A stretch of 64,000 bases of DNA from Achromobacter sp. Root83 (lineage in GTDB: Bacteria; Pseudomonadota; Gammaproteobacteria; Burkholderiales; Burkholderiaceae_B), in assembly GCF_001428845.1 (NCBI RefSeq), contig NZ_LMIU01000002.1, forward strand, positions 62,001 through 126,000, written 5' to 3'. Below the pieces are notes generated by a model. The model saw only the letters and a program-made list of their open reading frames with translations. It was not told the DNA's origin and searched no databases. The position numbers and the translations under genes are program-made. Below, one piece after another: positions 40,801-50,199 of this stretch (position 1 is its first letter; each line of letters begins with the position of its first letter).

Positions 40801-41451
40801 GCAGAGGTGGTGGCGGTGCGCAAGGAGTACCTGACGCAGTATCAGAATGCGGCTTATGCGAAGCGGTACACGGACCTGGTGGACAAGGTGGCGCATGCGG
40901 AGCGCGAGGCGACGGGGACCAGCCGGCTGGCGGTGGCGGTGGCGCGCTATTACTTCAAGCTGTTGGCCTACAAGGACGAGTACGAGGTGGCAAGGCTGTA
41001 TTCGGACGGCGAGTTCGTCAGGCGGGTGGGCGAGCAGTTCGAGGGGGACTGGAAGCTGCGTTTTCATCTTGCGCCGCCGATGTTCGCGCGGCGCGGCAAG
41101 GACGGGCATCCGGTCAAGCGCAGCTATGGGCCGGGGATGCTACGGGTCTTCCGGCTGCTGGCGAAGCTGCGCTTTCTGCGCGGGTCGAGGCTGGATCCGT
41201 TCGGGTATACGCAGGAACGGCGGGCTGAGCGCGAACTGGCCCGGGAGTACCGGGAGACGATGACGGCGATTTTGTGCAAGCTGAACCGGGGGAATCTGGA
41301 TCGGGCGGTGGCGTTGGCCAGTGTGCCGGACGAGATCCGGGGGTATGGGTATGTGAAGGAGGCTTCGATGTTGCGGGCGGAGGCGGTTCGGGATGAGTTG
41401 CTGAAGGAGTTCAGTGCTCGGGTGGTTGCTATTGGGGTTCGGGCGGCTTGA
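37837..41451 (+). CDS. Indolepyruvate ferredoxin oxidoreductase, fused alpha/beta
   Basis: A 1204-residue fused 2-oxoacid:ferredoxin oxidoreductase that converts aryl pyruvates to aryl-CoA. The N-terminal part has the pyruvate-oxidoreductase domain (SGYRGSPLGGVDQNM), then the thiamine-diphosphate part (CSGCPHNTST, GIGCHYM, GDGTYFHSG). Iron-sulphur cysteines lie at about 661-712 (CEGCGDCSAKSHC, CNKDFSCLKGFCPSF). The gamma-type domain follows (VGGTGVVTIGQLLGMAAHL), then a C-terminal region conserved in aerobic betaproteobacteria. ATG 37837 has GGAG before it. Aerobic members serve aromatic amino-acid breakdown. It stands alone, 173 bases from divergent mutY. Confidence 0.93.
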   Translation: MNAPLTPAVRAALDSVQLDDKYTLESGRAWMSGIHALVRLPMMQRVRDAKAGLNTAGFVSGYRGSPLGGVDQNMWKAAKYLKAHHVEFQPGINEDLAATAVWGSQQVNLFPGARYDGVFGMWYGKGPGVDRCGDVFKHANAAGTSRHGGVLVVAGDDHPAKSSTLPHQSDHILKACMIPALFPSSVQEVLDYGLHGWAMSRYAGVWVGMKCITDIVEVSASVDVDPQRVRILLPEDFMLPADGLNIRLPDTPLQQEARLLDYKLYAALAYVRANGLNRELWQVPQRDARFGIMTSGKAYLDTRQALSDLGLSEDACRRIGLRLFKVGMVWPLESTGTQQFAEGLDEILVVEEKRQVLEYQLKEELFSWIGSGKKIPRVVGKFDDKDGGEWSVPQGNWLLPAHYEFSPAMVAKAIAARLLRFELPDDVRAGIEARLAFIRAREQALARPRVVEERKPWFCSGCPHNTSTRLPEGSRGMAGIGCHYMVRWMDRNTDVYTQMGGEGVPWLGQAPFTDERHVFANLGDGTYFHSGLLAIRAAVAARAPITYKLLFNDAVAMTGGQPVDGPISVPMITRQVAAEGIEKIVVVTDDPDKYLDVGDLAPGVRVHHRDELDAVMRELREHPAVSVLVYDQTCATEKRRRRKRNAYPDPARRVVINDRVCEGCGDCSAKSHCLSVEPLETEFGRKRTINQSSCNKDFSCLKGFCPSFVTVEGGKLRKPRALARDDGGIDDEVPLPRVPGLERPYGVFVAGVGGTGVVTIGQLLGMAAHLEGKGCSVLDMAGLAQKGGAVYSHVVLAQAPDSLMNTRVAMGEADLMLAGDLVVATSAEAMARVGPGRTRVLLNTDTAPTAAFVGNPDWTLPGASLTADLQAACGKESLDTVDAAALAVGLLGDAIYSNPLMMGYAYQKGWIPLSREALLRAIELNGQQVPVNVAAFAWGRRAAHDPAGVSRLLANGGVPPAKPEDIIEIKRPRVASPVVELKKPAGELAEVVAVRKEYLTQYQNAAYAKRYTDLVDKVAHAEREATGTSRLAVAVARYYFKLLAYKDEYEVARLYSDGEFVRRVGEQFEGDWKLRFHLAPPMFARRGKDGHPVKRSYGPGMLRVFRLLAKLRFLRGSRLDPFGYTQERRAERELAREYRETMTAILCKLNRGNLDRAVALASVPDEIRGYGYVKEASMLRAEAVRDELLKEFSARVVAIGVRAA

Positions 41452-41471
41452 TGGGGTTGGCTTTGGATTCG

Positions 41472-41490
41472 GGTGGTGGTGGTGGTGGTG
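41472..41490. repeat. GGT trinucleotide tract
   Basis: Six consecutive GGT triplets just after the oxidoreductase stop codon. Simple tracts of this kind can change length by slippage, but here it is outside any gene. Confidence 0.9.
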
Positions 41491-41510
41491 TCAGTGTGGG
41501 TTCTTTAGAC

Positions 41511-41676
41511 GCACGGCGCGCTGGCGGCCTGGGGTGCGCGGGGCTGCGATTGCGGTCCGGAGCCTTCGCTCCGGACTGCCCCTGCCTCATCCTCGTGGCC
41601 GCCTGCGGCGGCTGCCTTCGGATTCCGTCGGGCGCATCTGACGCCCCGCGCACCCCAGGCCGCCAGCGCGCCGTGC
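41511..41676. repeat. 166-bp element with perfect 34-bp inverted repeats
   Basis: The left arm (41511-41544) and the right arm (41643-41676) are exact reverse complements over all 34 bases, both starting GCACGGCGCGCTGGCGGCCT when read inward. The 98-base centre has its own hairpins: GTCCGGAG/CTCCGGAC (41555-41576) and GCCGCC-TGC-GGCGGC (41598-41612). No transposase lies inside and no target-site duplication is visible. It sits between the ends of two convergent genes, so it may be a strong two-way terminator, a REP/BIME-like repeat or a MITE-like element. Confidence 0.9.
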
Positions 41677-41892
41677 TCCGGGGGCTGAAGCTTCACGGTC
41701 GCTGGGGGGTGCGGGGTTCTTGAGGTTCTTGCCGGGGGTGGGCTGGCGGTGGAAAAGCTTGCGGGGCCCGCCCCATGCCGGCCGCGCGGGCGGCCTTTTG
41801 GGGCTTACGCGGTGTCTTGCGGGTGGGGGTGTGGTGCTGCGCGTGCTGGTGCGTGCACGTGTCGGTGCGCCGGCGGCCGCCGGGACGGGGGT

Positions 41893-43419
41893 TTACTTTG
41901 CGGCGCCTGCCGACCAGCCTTTTGACAGTTCCACGGCCTGCCGCCAGCGCTTCATCCGGGCGTCGCGCACGGATTGGGGCCAGGTGGGTTTGAAGGTGTG
42001 TTCGGCCTGCCATTTGGAGGCGAATTCGTCCTGGCTGGACCAGAAGCCGACCGCCAGGCCCGCCAGGCCGGCGGCGCCCAGGGCGGTGGATTCCGGGACG
42101 CGGGGTCGGACAACGGGGACGCCCAGGATGTCGGCCTGCATCTGCATCAGCAGGTCGTTGCGGGCGGCGCCGCCGTCGACGCGCAGTTCGGTCAGCGCGA
42201 TGCCGCTGTCGCCGTTCATGCAGGTGAGCAGTTCGGCGCTTTGCAGGGCGATGGATTCGAGCGTGGCGCGGGCGATGTGGGCGCGGGAGGTGCCGCGGGT
42301 GAGGCCCACGAGGGTGCCGCGCGCGTAGGGATCCCAGTGCGGGGCGCCCAGGCCGGCGAAGGCGGGCACCATGAAGACGTCGTCGGTGTCGGACACGCTG
42401 GCGGCCAGGGACTCGATGTCTTCCGAGCGCTGGATGATGCCCAGTCCGTCGCGCAGCCATTGCACGGCGGCGCCCGCGACGAAGACGCCGCCTTCGAGCA
42501 TGTAGGTGGGGGTCCAGCCGCCGTTGTCCGCTTTGGGCAGGCCCCAGCCCACGGTGGACAGCAGGTTGTTGCGGGACTGCACGGGCTGGTCGCCGACGTT
42601 CATGAGCATGAAGCAGCCGGTGCCATAGGTGTTCTTGGCCATGCCGGGCTTGAAGCAGGCCTGGCCGAAGGTGGCGGCCTGCTGGTCGCCCGCCACGCCT
42701 GCGATGGGCACGGAGCCGCCCAGCCATTCGGGCAGGGCGTCGCCCACGATGGCGCTGCTGGGCGCGATCCGCGGCAGGACGCTGCGGGGGATCTTGAGCA
42801 GCGCCAGGATGTCGTCGTTCCAGTCCTGCGTGTGCAGGTCGAACAGCATGGTGCGGGAGGCGTTGCTGGGGTCGGTGCTGTGCACGGCGCCGCCGGTCAG
42901 TTGCCATATCAGCCAGGTGTCGACGGTGCCGAAGGCCAGTTCGCCGCGTTCGGCCATCCGGCGCGCGCCGGGTACGTGATCGAGCAGCCAGGCCAGCTTG
43001 GTGCCCGAGAAGTAGGCGTCCACGACCAGGCCGGTGCGCGATTGCAGGAAGTCGCCGTGGCCGTCCTGCCGCAACTGGTCGCACAGGGGGGCGGTGCGGC
43101 GGTCCTGCCATACGATGGCCCGGGCCAGCGGGCGGCCCGTGGCGCGTTCCCAGATGATGGTGGTTTCGCGCTGGTTGGTGATGCCGATGGCGGCCAGGTC
43201 GGCGGCTGTGGTGCCGGCATTGCGCAGGGCTTCGCGCGCCACGTCGAGCTGGCTGTGCCAGATCTCGTTGGCATCGTGCTCGACCCAGCCCGGACGGGGA
43301 TAGTGCTGGCGGAATTCGCGCTGGCCGACGCCGCGCACGACGCCTTCGCGGTCGAACACGATGGCCCGGGAACTGGTCGTGCCCTGGTCCAGGGCTAGGA
43401 CATATTCATTCGTCGTCAC
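41893..43419 (-). CDS. glpK: Glycerol kinase
   Basis: FGGY-family kinase of 508 residues making glycerol 3-phosphate in the cytosol. Motifs: [37 protein letters not shown], the PROSITE-type blocks [14 protein letters not shown] and [26 protein letters not shown], and [20 protein letters not shown] with ATP-site glycines. The start (ATG 43419) lies 14 bases inside the end of the MFS transporter, so the two may be co-transcribed. No glpF, glpD or glpR is nearby. Confidence 0.96.
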   Translation of the reverse strand: MTTNEYVLALDQGTTSSRAIVFDREGVVRGVGQREFRQHYPRPGWVEHDANEIWHSQLDVAREALRNAGTTAADLAAIGITNQRETTIIWERATGRPLARAIVWQDRRTAPLCDQLRQDGHGDFLQSRTGLVVDAYFSGTKLAWLLDHVPGARRMAERGELAFGTVDTWLIWQLTGGAVHSTDPSNASRTMLFDLHTQDWNDDILALLKIPRSVLPRIAPSSAIVGDALPEWLGGSVPIAGVAGDQQAATFGQACFKPGMAKNTYGTGCFMLMNVGDQPVQSRNNLLSTVGWGLPKADNGGWTPTYMLEGGVFVAGAAVQWLRDGLGIIQRSEDIESLAASVSDTDDVFMVPAFAGLGAPHWDPYARGTLVGLTRGTSRAHIARATLESIALQSAELLTCMNGDSGIALTELRVDGGAARNDLLMQMQADILGVPVVRPRVPESTALGAAGLAGLAVGFWSSQDEFASKWQAEHTFKPTWPQSVRDARMKRWRQAVELSKGWSAGAAK

Positions 43420-44860
43420 TGTTTTTCGCGCCGTTCAGGTGTGCCCCAGCCAGAGGGTCGAGGCGTCTAAAGGAGAAGGTCGATGCCATGCACAGCAGGC
43501 CGATGACGACGAAACCGGCGACCACGTCGCTGACGGCCAGCGTTTCGGCGCCGCGCAGGGACATGCTGATGTTCAGCGTGACCGCGGCCACCCCGACGCC
43601 CAGGGTGATGCCCAGTTGCTGCGCCATTGCCGAGAAGCTGCTTGCGCGGCTCATCTTGGAGGGCGGGATGTCGGCATAGGTTAGCGTATTTACCCCGGTG
43701 AACTGCAGCGACCTGAAGAAGCCGCCGACCAGCAGGATGGCGATCATCAGCCACACGGGGGTGGCCGGGTTGAAGGCGCCGCAGACGATGATGAAGGCGC
43801 CCGCCAACAGCGAGTTCAGGGTCAGCACGCGGCGAAAGCCGTAGCGCTTCACGATGGGCGTGGCGACGAATTTCATCAGCAGCGCGCCGGCGGCGCTGGC
43901 GAAGGTGATCAGGCCGGCCGAGAACGGCGACAGGCCAAAGCCCACCTGCAGCAGCATGGCCAGCAGGAACGGCGTGGCGCCCACGGCGAAGCGGCACAGG
44001 TTGCCGCCCAGCGTGGAGATGGCGAAAGTGGGGATCCGCATCAGGGACAGGTCGATGATGGGATGCTCGACGCGGCGGGCGTGCACGCCATAGAGCAGGC
44101 CGCACGCGATGCCGACGGCAATCAGGCCCAGCAGCATGGGCAGCGGCATGACGTCGCGGCCGATCGCCTCGAAGCCGCTGACCAGCGAGGCCAGGCAGGT
44201 GGCGCTGAGCAGGAAGCCCAGCCAGTCCAGGCGCGGCGCGGCCTCTTCGCGGATCTCCGACACATAGCGCAGGACCAGGAAGATTCCAAGGATGCCGATG
44301 GGAATGTTGATCAGGAAGATCCAGTGCCACGACATGTACGTGACCATGAAGCCGCCCAGCGGCGGGCCGATCACCGGCCCCAGCAGCGCGGGGATGGACA
44401 GGAAGGACATGGCCTTGAGCAGATCCTGCTTGGGCACGGTGCGCAGCAGGATGATCCGCCCAACCGGCACCATCATTGCCCCCGCCATCCCCTGGACGAT
44501 GCGGGCGATTACCAGTTGGGGCAGGTCCTGGGACAGGGCGCAGGCCACGGAACTGAGGGTGAAGAGGCCGATCGCGGCCACGAATACCCGCCGGGCGCCG
44601 TAGCGGTCGGCCGCCCAGCCGCTGACCGGCACGAAAACGGCGACGGACAGCAGATAGGACGTGATGGCCACATTGAGCCGGACCGGGGTGGACCCCAGTG
44701 CCCGGGCCATGGCGGGCAGGGCGGTGGCCACCACGGTGGCGTCCAGCATCTGCATGAACAGCGCGCAGCCCACGATGAAGGGGATCATGCGCGCCGCGCG
44801 CAGCGCGTCCGGGGTTGAGGGCGAAGCGGGATGTGCTGCGGCTGCGGATTCTGCGGACAT
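43406..44860 (-). CDS. MFS transporter, DHA2/EmrB-QacA-like
   Basis: A 484-residue inner-membrane drug:proton antiporter-type carrier. It has many hydrophobic helices and family motifs: [15 protein letters not shown] in helix 1 (motif D1), the [14 protein letters not shown] loop (motif A), [21 protein letters not shown] (motif B) and [14 protein letters not shown] (motif C, of exporters). The C-terminus is hydrophilic. The substrate is unknown. It precedes glpK with a 14-base overlap; that it carries a glycerol-pathway compound is possible but unlikely given the exporter motifs. Confidence 0.9.
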   Translation of the reverse strand: MSAESAAAAHPASPSTPDALRAARMIPFIVGCALFMQMLDATVVATALPAMARALGSTPVRLNVAITSYLLSVAVFVPVSGWAADRYGARRVFVAAIGLFTLSSVACALSQDLPQLVIARIVQGMAGAMMVPVGRIILLRTVPKQDLLKAMSFLSIPALLGPVIGPPLGGFMVTYMSWHWIFLINIPIGILGIFLVLRYVSEIREEAAPRLDWLGFLLSATCLASLVSGFEAIGRDVMPLPMLLGLIAVGIACGLLYGVHARRVEHPIIDLSLMRIPTFAISTLGGNLCRFAVGATPFLLAMLLQVGFGLSPFSAGLITFASAAGALLMKFVATPIVKRYGFRRVLTLNSLLAGAFIIVCGAFNPATPVWLMIAILLVGGFFRSLQFTGVNTLTYADIPPSKMSRASSFSAMAQQLGITLGVGVAAVTLNISMSLRGAETLAVSDVVAGFVVIGLLCMASTFSFRRLDPLAGAHLNGAKNSDDE

Positions 44861-44958
44861 GTCGGGAGGGGGCGTTGGGTGCCCGAAGATTGTAACGCCG
44901 GGGCGCGGGCCGCCGTGAAGTAAACTCCAGGGATCCGAAACCCATTGAAATTGGTGCC

Positions 44959-45147
44959 ATGGCGACCAACTACGAATCCGAGATCACCCTTTTCCTGAAA
45001 GACTTCAAGCAGTCGCATCCTGGCACCGAAGAGCGCCAGCGCGAGGGCCGGGCCCGTCTTTGGGACAAACCGCAAGACTCGGAGCTGCTGGAAGGCTTCC
45101 GCGCGGCCCGTGTGCCGCAAAGGCCGTACGTGTATCAGGCAGACTGA
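44959..45147 (+). CDS. DUF3460 family small protein
   Basis: A 62-residue soluble protein (MATNYESEITLFLKDFKQ, then LWDKPQDSELLEGFRAARVPQRPYVYQ) matching DUF3460, a short protein family of betaproteobacteria commonly before scpA. No function is known. It has a good start at ATG 44959 and ends 16 bases before scpA, so the two likely share a transcript. Confidence 0.85.
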   Translation: MATNYESEITLFLKDFKQSHPGTEERQREGRARLWDKPQDSELLEGFRAARVPQRPYVYQAD

Positions 45148-45163
45148 TACCGTTGCGGCAACC

Positions 45164-46944
<1,781 letters not shown>

Positions 46945-46987
46945 TCCCGCGGCGCCTGAAAGCCCGGGGGGACGTTTCCGTCCGCCC

Positions 46988-47053
46988 CTGGCAGAATTGC
47001 CAGCTTCCGGCCCCCATGACCGCCGGGCAGACTAACTGCAATCCTATATTGCA
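46988..47053. promoter_or_regulatory. Two palindromes before the LuxR-type gene
   Basis: CTGGCA-GAAT-TGCCAG (46988-47003) and TGCAAT-CCTAT-ATTGCA (47037-47053) are both perfect inverted repeats in the gap between panC and the LuxR-type gene. The second ends 12 bases before the ATG at 47066, where a bound protein would block transcription or translation. They may be sites for the protein encoded next, or the first may be a weak panC terminator. Confidence 0.5.
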
Positions 47054-47065
47054 AGTGAGCTGCCC

Positions 47066-47575
47066 ATGCCAACGCCCCATCCCCAGTTGGACACCGTCCT
47101 GTCGTCCCTGACCGCCCGTGAACGGCAGATCGTCGATTATGTCGCGGCCGGCCGCCCGAACAAGGTCATCGCCATCGATCTGGGCATATCCCTGCGCACC
47201 GTGGAGGCACACCGGGCGCGCATCTTCGCCAAGCTGGATGCCCGCAACGCCATGCATCTGGCCTGCCGCCTGTGCGCGCATGGGCGTTCGGGCGCATCGC
47301 CTGTCCTCGGCGCTTTCCCAGCAGCCCGCTCCGGCGCGGCGCGGGCCAAGCCCGGCGCCCCATCTTTCGGCCACCCACCTCCTGACGCGCCATCCTATGT
47401 GCTGCACGAGTCCAAGGGGGAATACGCCGGATGTCACCCGGGACCGGAACAGGCGGACTTCGACTCGGATTCCGATTGCGACATCGACTCCGACTCTGAC
47501 GCCGACTCGGAGTCCGACACCGACGCGGACTCCGACTCGGATTCCGATGCCGCCCGCACCAAACGCCCTGAATGA
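47066..47575 (+). CDS. Stand-alone LuxR/FixJ-type HTH protein with Asp-Ser repeat tail
   Basis: A 169-residue protein. Residues about 15-68 form a LuxR-type helix-turn-helix of the FixJ kind (LTARERQIVDYVAAGRPNK, then DLGISLRTVEAHRARIFAK). There is no receiver domain before it. A Pro/Ala/Gly-rich linker follows, then residues 131-161 alternate Asp with Ser, Ala, Thr, Ile or Cys. The codons for Ser and Asp vary within this tract (TCG/TCC/TCT, GAC/GAT), which suggests selection on the protein rather than recent slippage. The HTH part is secure; whether the tail is a real working domain is not known. Confidence 0.7.
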   Translation: MPTPHPQLDTVLSSLTARERQIVDYVAAGRPNKVIAIDLGISLRTVEAHRARIFAKLDARNAMHLACRLCAHGRSGASPVLGAFPAARSGAARAKPGAPSFGHPPPDAPSYVLHESKGEYAGCHPGPEQADFDSDSDCDIDSDSDADSESDTDADSDSDSDAARTKRPE

Positions 47576-47577
47576 AA

Positions 47578-47619
47578 CCGGGCCTGGCGGACGACATGTC
47601 CGTCAGGCCCGGGGGCTTT
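47578..47619 (+). terminator. Terminator after the LuxR-type gene
   Basis: CCGGGCCTG (47578-47586) pairs with CAGGCCCGG (47604-47612), with inner GGAC/GTCC, followed by GGGCTTTG. It begins 3 bases after the stop codon and lies between convergent genes, so it may act in both directions. Confidence 0.75.
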
Positions 47620-47657
47620 GCATCCGGCGGGCGGCGCTCAGGCGCCGCGGCCAGGGT

Positions 47658-48434
47658 TCAGGGGCACTTGGGCGCGGCGGCCTTGGCCAGTTCGTCGATC
47701 GGGTCCAGATCCGGCTGGCGGGTCAGGTTGTAGTTCAGGTTGGGCGTCTGGCCACCGACGGAGCGCACCCGCAGCACGTTGTTGACCGCCACCAGGAACT
47801 CCGCCCGGACATTGCCCTGGCCGTCCATCAGGATGACGCGCGGCGGCCGTTCGTCGGTGGCGTCCCAGCAACCTTGCTCGGATACCGGGGGGCCCTTCTT
47901 GGGATCGTTGTCCAGGTATGCCGTGCGGCCGCGCCAACGCCCATTGGGAGCCAGCGTCAGCGTCACGCGCTGCGCCGTGCATTGCATGGCGGGCGAAAAG
48001 CACGGCAGCGTGCCCATATAGGTTTGCGGCTGCGGCACCAGGCTTTGCGAGGCGGCATTGGGCGCGGCGGCGGCGGGGGCCGGCGCCGACGCCGACGAGC
48101 CGCCGCCGGAGTTGCTTTCGGTGCCTTCCGGGACGGCTTGGCCGTCTTCGGTGGTTTCGCCGGCGGGATTGGCTTGCGTGGCCTGGTTTTGCGGCTTGCG
48201 GGCGTCGGGCTTGAGCGCGATCTGCACTTGCGACGGCGCGCGGATGACGCTGCGGTAGCCGGCGCCGGAGCCCTGGTATTGGGCGTCGGTTACCGTGCTT
48301 TCGGCGGGCAGGTCGTAATAGCCTTCGGTTTTCTGCTGGGCACAACCCGCCGCGCCTATCGCGGTGCCCGCCAGCAGCAGCCCCATGATGCTTAGTTTGC
48401 GGGAGCGGGAAACGATGTCGACGCGCGCGGCCAT
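47658..48434 (-). CDS. Lipoprotein with NlpE-like domain
   Basis: A 258-residue lipoprotein: basic start, hydrophobic stretch and lipobox ending AIGAAGC with lipidated Cys31. A long Gln/Ala/Ser-rich linker (about 80-135) follows. Residues about 139-190 (TYMGTLPCFSPAMQC, then RVTLTLAPNGRW and GCWD) resemble the N-terminal domain of the copper/envelope-stress lipoprotein NlpE, which has GTLPCADC at the same point. Here the second Cys is shifted (C-x6-C). Envelope location is well supported; a role in surface sensing or metal response is a guess. Confidence 0.7.
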   Translation of the reverse strand: MAARVDIVSRSRKLSIMGLLLAGTAIGAAGCAQQKTEGYYDLPAESTVTDAQYQGSGAGYRSVIRAPSQVQIALKPDARKPQNQATQANPAGETTEDGQAVPEGTESNSGGGSSASAPAPAAAAPNAASQSLVPQPQTYMGTLPCFSPAMQCTAQRVTLTLAPNGRWRGRTAYLDNDPKKGPPVSEQGCWDATDERPPRVILMDGQGNVRAEFLVAVNNVLRVRSVGGQTPNLNYNLTRQPDLDPIDELAKAAAPKCP

Positions 48435-48636
48435 GGCAGCTTATCCGTGAATTGAGTCTGTCTCCGATTTTACGCACTTATGCGAAGATTCGATACATTC
48501 CCTTAGCCGCTCTTGGGTATAGCAAGCACTTTATGCACAAATTACGACACGGCCACGGGTGGCCCTTCATGCCTTGCGGCGTAGCCCTCGGGGTGGATGC
48601 CCAAGCGCCCGCGCGCCGGCGGGGTGGTTGACTGCG

Positions 48637-49485
48637 ATGTGGCATGTCTTCGATTTGCCCTTGGGCGTCTTCATCGGCGTGGCGGCGCTGGCGGGCCTGT
48701 TCGTCGGCAACTGGCTGACGGTGCTGATCCACCGCCTGCCGCGCATGATGGAACGCGAATGGCAGGCGCAATGCCTGGACGCCGTGGGCAAGGCGCGGCC
48801 CGCCAGCCGCTATGGCCTGCTGTCGCCCGCGTCGCACTGTCCGTCCTGCCAGGCGCCGATCAGCCGCTGGGGCCGGTTTCCCGTGCTAGGTTGGCTCGGG
48901 CTGCGGGGCCGCTGCGCGGCTTGCCATGCGCCGATCGGCTGGCGCTATCCCGCCATTGAACTGCTCACCTGCGCGCTGTTCGCCGCCTGCGCCTGGCGCT
49001 ACGGAGCCACGCCCGTCGCCGTCGCGGCCATGGGCTTGTCCGCCACGCTGGTGGCCTTGGCCTGGATAGACTTCGAAGCTACGCTGCTTCCCGACGTCCT
49101 GACCCAGCCGCTGGTGTGGGCGGGGTTGCTGGTCAATCTGTTCGATGCCTTCGCAAGCCTGCAGATGGCGGTGACGGGCGCGGTGGCCGGCTATGTCTTT
49201 CTGTGGGTTATCTTTCATGTGTTCCGCCTGCTGACCGGACGCGAGGGCATGGGCCACGGCGACTTCAAACTGCTGGCCGCGCTGGGCGCGTGGTTCGGCC
49301 TCGAGGCCCTGCCCATGGTGCTGCTGAGCGCGTCGCTGGTGGGCGTGCTGATCGGCGGCGCGCTGACGCTGAGCGGACGCGCCAGCCGCGGGCAGCCCTT
49401 GCCCTTCGGCCCCTATCTGGCGCTGGCCGGTCTGGCCATGCTGCTGCTGGGCGGTGAGCAGGGCGTGCTGCAGTTCATGCGCTAG
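48637..49485 (+). CDS. pilD: Prepilin peptidase / N-methyltransferase (A24)
   Basis: An inner-membrane aspartyl protease that cleaves and methylates type IV pilin-like proteins; 282 residues with about eight membrane helices. Two catalytic Asp are seen: WIDFEATLLPDVL and GMGHGDFKLLAALGAWFG. The methylase domain carries the paired cysteines CPSCQAPISRW and CAACHAPIGWRYP. I use ATG 48637 (MWHVFDL), near the first helix. In many relatives pilB and pilC precede it; here a divergent lipoprotein gene does. Confidence 0.93.
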   Translation: MWHVFDLPLGVFIGVAALAGLFVGNWLTVLIHRLPRMMEREWQAQCLDAVGKARPASRYGLLSPASHCPSCQAPISRWGRFPVLGWLGLRGRCAACHAPIGWRYPAIELLTCALFAACAWRYGATPVAVAAMGLSATLVALAWIDFEATLLPDVLTQPLVWAGLLVNLFDAFASLQMAVTGAVAGYVFLWVIFHVFRLLTGREGMGHGDFKLLAALGAWFGLEALPMVLLSASLVGVLIGGALTLSGRASRGQPLPFGPYLALAGLAMLLLGGEQGVLQFMR

Positions 49486-49508
49486 GCAACAAAGAAAGGA
49501 AGGGCGGT

Positions 49509-50126
49509 ATGTTCAAGATTGGTCTTACGGGCGGCATCGGTTCGGGCAAGTCCCGCGTAGCGGACATGCTGGCGGAGTGGGGCGCGTCCCTGGTCGATAC
49601 CGACGAGATCGCCCGTTCGCTGACCGCCGCGCAAGGCGCCGCCATGCCGGCCATCGAGCGCGAATTCGGCCCGCAGGCACTGACCCCCGACGGCGCGCTG
49701 AACCGCGACTGGATGCGCGGCCAGGCGTTCGCCGACCCGCGGGTCCGCTTGCGCCTCGAAGCCGTGCTGCATCCCGTCATCGGCCGCGAAACCGAACGCC
49801 AGGCCGCCGCCGCGAAGGGATCGTATCTGGTCTTCGTGGTGCCCCTGCTGGTGGAGTCCCTGGCGCGCTGGCGTTCGCGTGTGGATCGCATCTGCGTGGT
49901 CGACTGCGATCCCGAAACGCAGGTAGCCCGCGTGCAGCAACGCAGCGGGCTGACGGAGTCCGACATCCGGCGTATCATGGCGGCACAGGCTGCGCGGGCA
50001 GACCGGCTAGAGGCCGCCGACGACGTCATCGTCAACGACGCATCGACATCGCCGGAACAATTGCGCGTGCGGGCGTTGTCCCTGCATGACCGCTGGCTGG
50101 CGCTGGCGAGCACAACGGGCCGGTGA
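49509..50126 (+). CDS. coaE: Dephospho-CoA kinase
   Basis: The last enzyme of coenzyme A synthesis; 205 residues, cytosolic. P-loop GGIGSGKSRVADML at the N-terminus, then TDEIARSLTA, the Lid-like HPVIGRETERQAAAAKGSYLVFVVPLLVES and a C-terminal VNDASTSPEQL. It starts at ATG 49509 behind AGGAAGG and follows pilD by 23 bases, the standard pilD-coaE-zapD order. Confidence 0.95.
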   Translation: MFKIGLTGGIGSGKSRVADMLAEWGASLVDTDEIARSLTAAQGAAMPAIEREFGPQALTPDGALNRDWMRGQAFADPRVRLRLEAVLHPVIGRETERQAAAAKGSYLVFVVPLLVESLARWRSRVDRICVVDCDPETQVARVQQRSGLTESDIRRIMAAQAARADRLEAADDVIVNDASTSPEQLRVRALSLHDRWLALASTTGR

Positions 50127-50199
50127 GCCAGCGGCTGGTCCGGCACCCCTGAATACTCTTGGCCCCGCGGCCAACCACTGATAGGGCCTGTAAAAAAGC

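Larger units (their letters stand above)
41452..41892. other. Non-coding region between the oxidoreductase and glpK
   Basis: A 441-base convergent intergenic region without a credible gene. It holds six GGT triplets (41472-41490), the large inverted repeat at 41511-41676, a GAAGCTTC palindrome near 41687, and a G-rich stretch up to the glpK stop. Open frames here are short and follow the repeat, with no family resemblance. Confidence 0.7.

Noticed and set aside
37756..41109. A frame of about 1100 codons antisense to the indolepyruvate oxidoreductase
   Set aside because: It mirrors a well-supported gene and shows no recognisable domain.
41452..41892. Short coding frames within the inverted-repeat region
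   Set aside because: They follow the repeat arms, have no ribosome site and no family features.
47118..48395. A 425-codon plus-strand frame across the LuxR-type tail and the lipoprotein
   Set aside because: It crosses a terminator and lies antisense to a lipoprotein with a clear lipobox. Its Thr-Pro repeats are the Asp-Ser repeat read in another frame.
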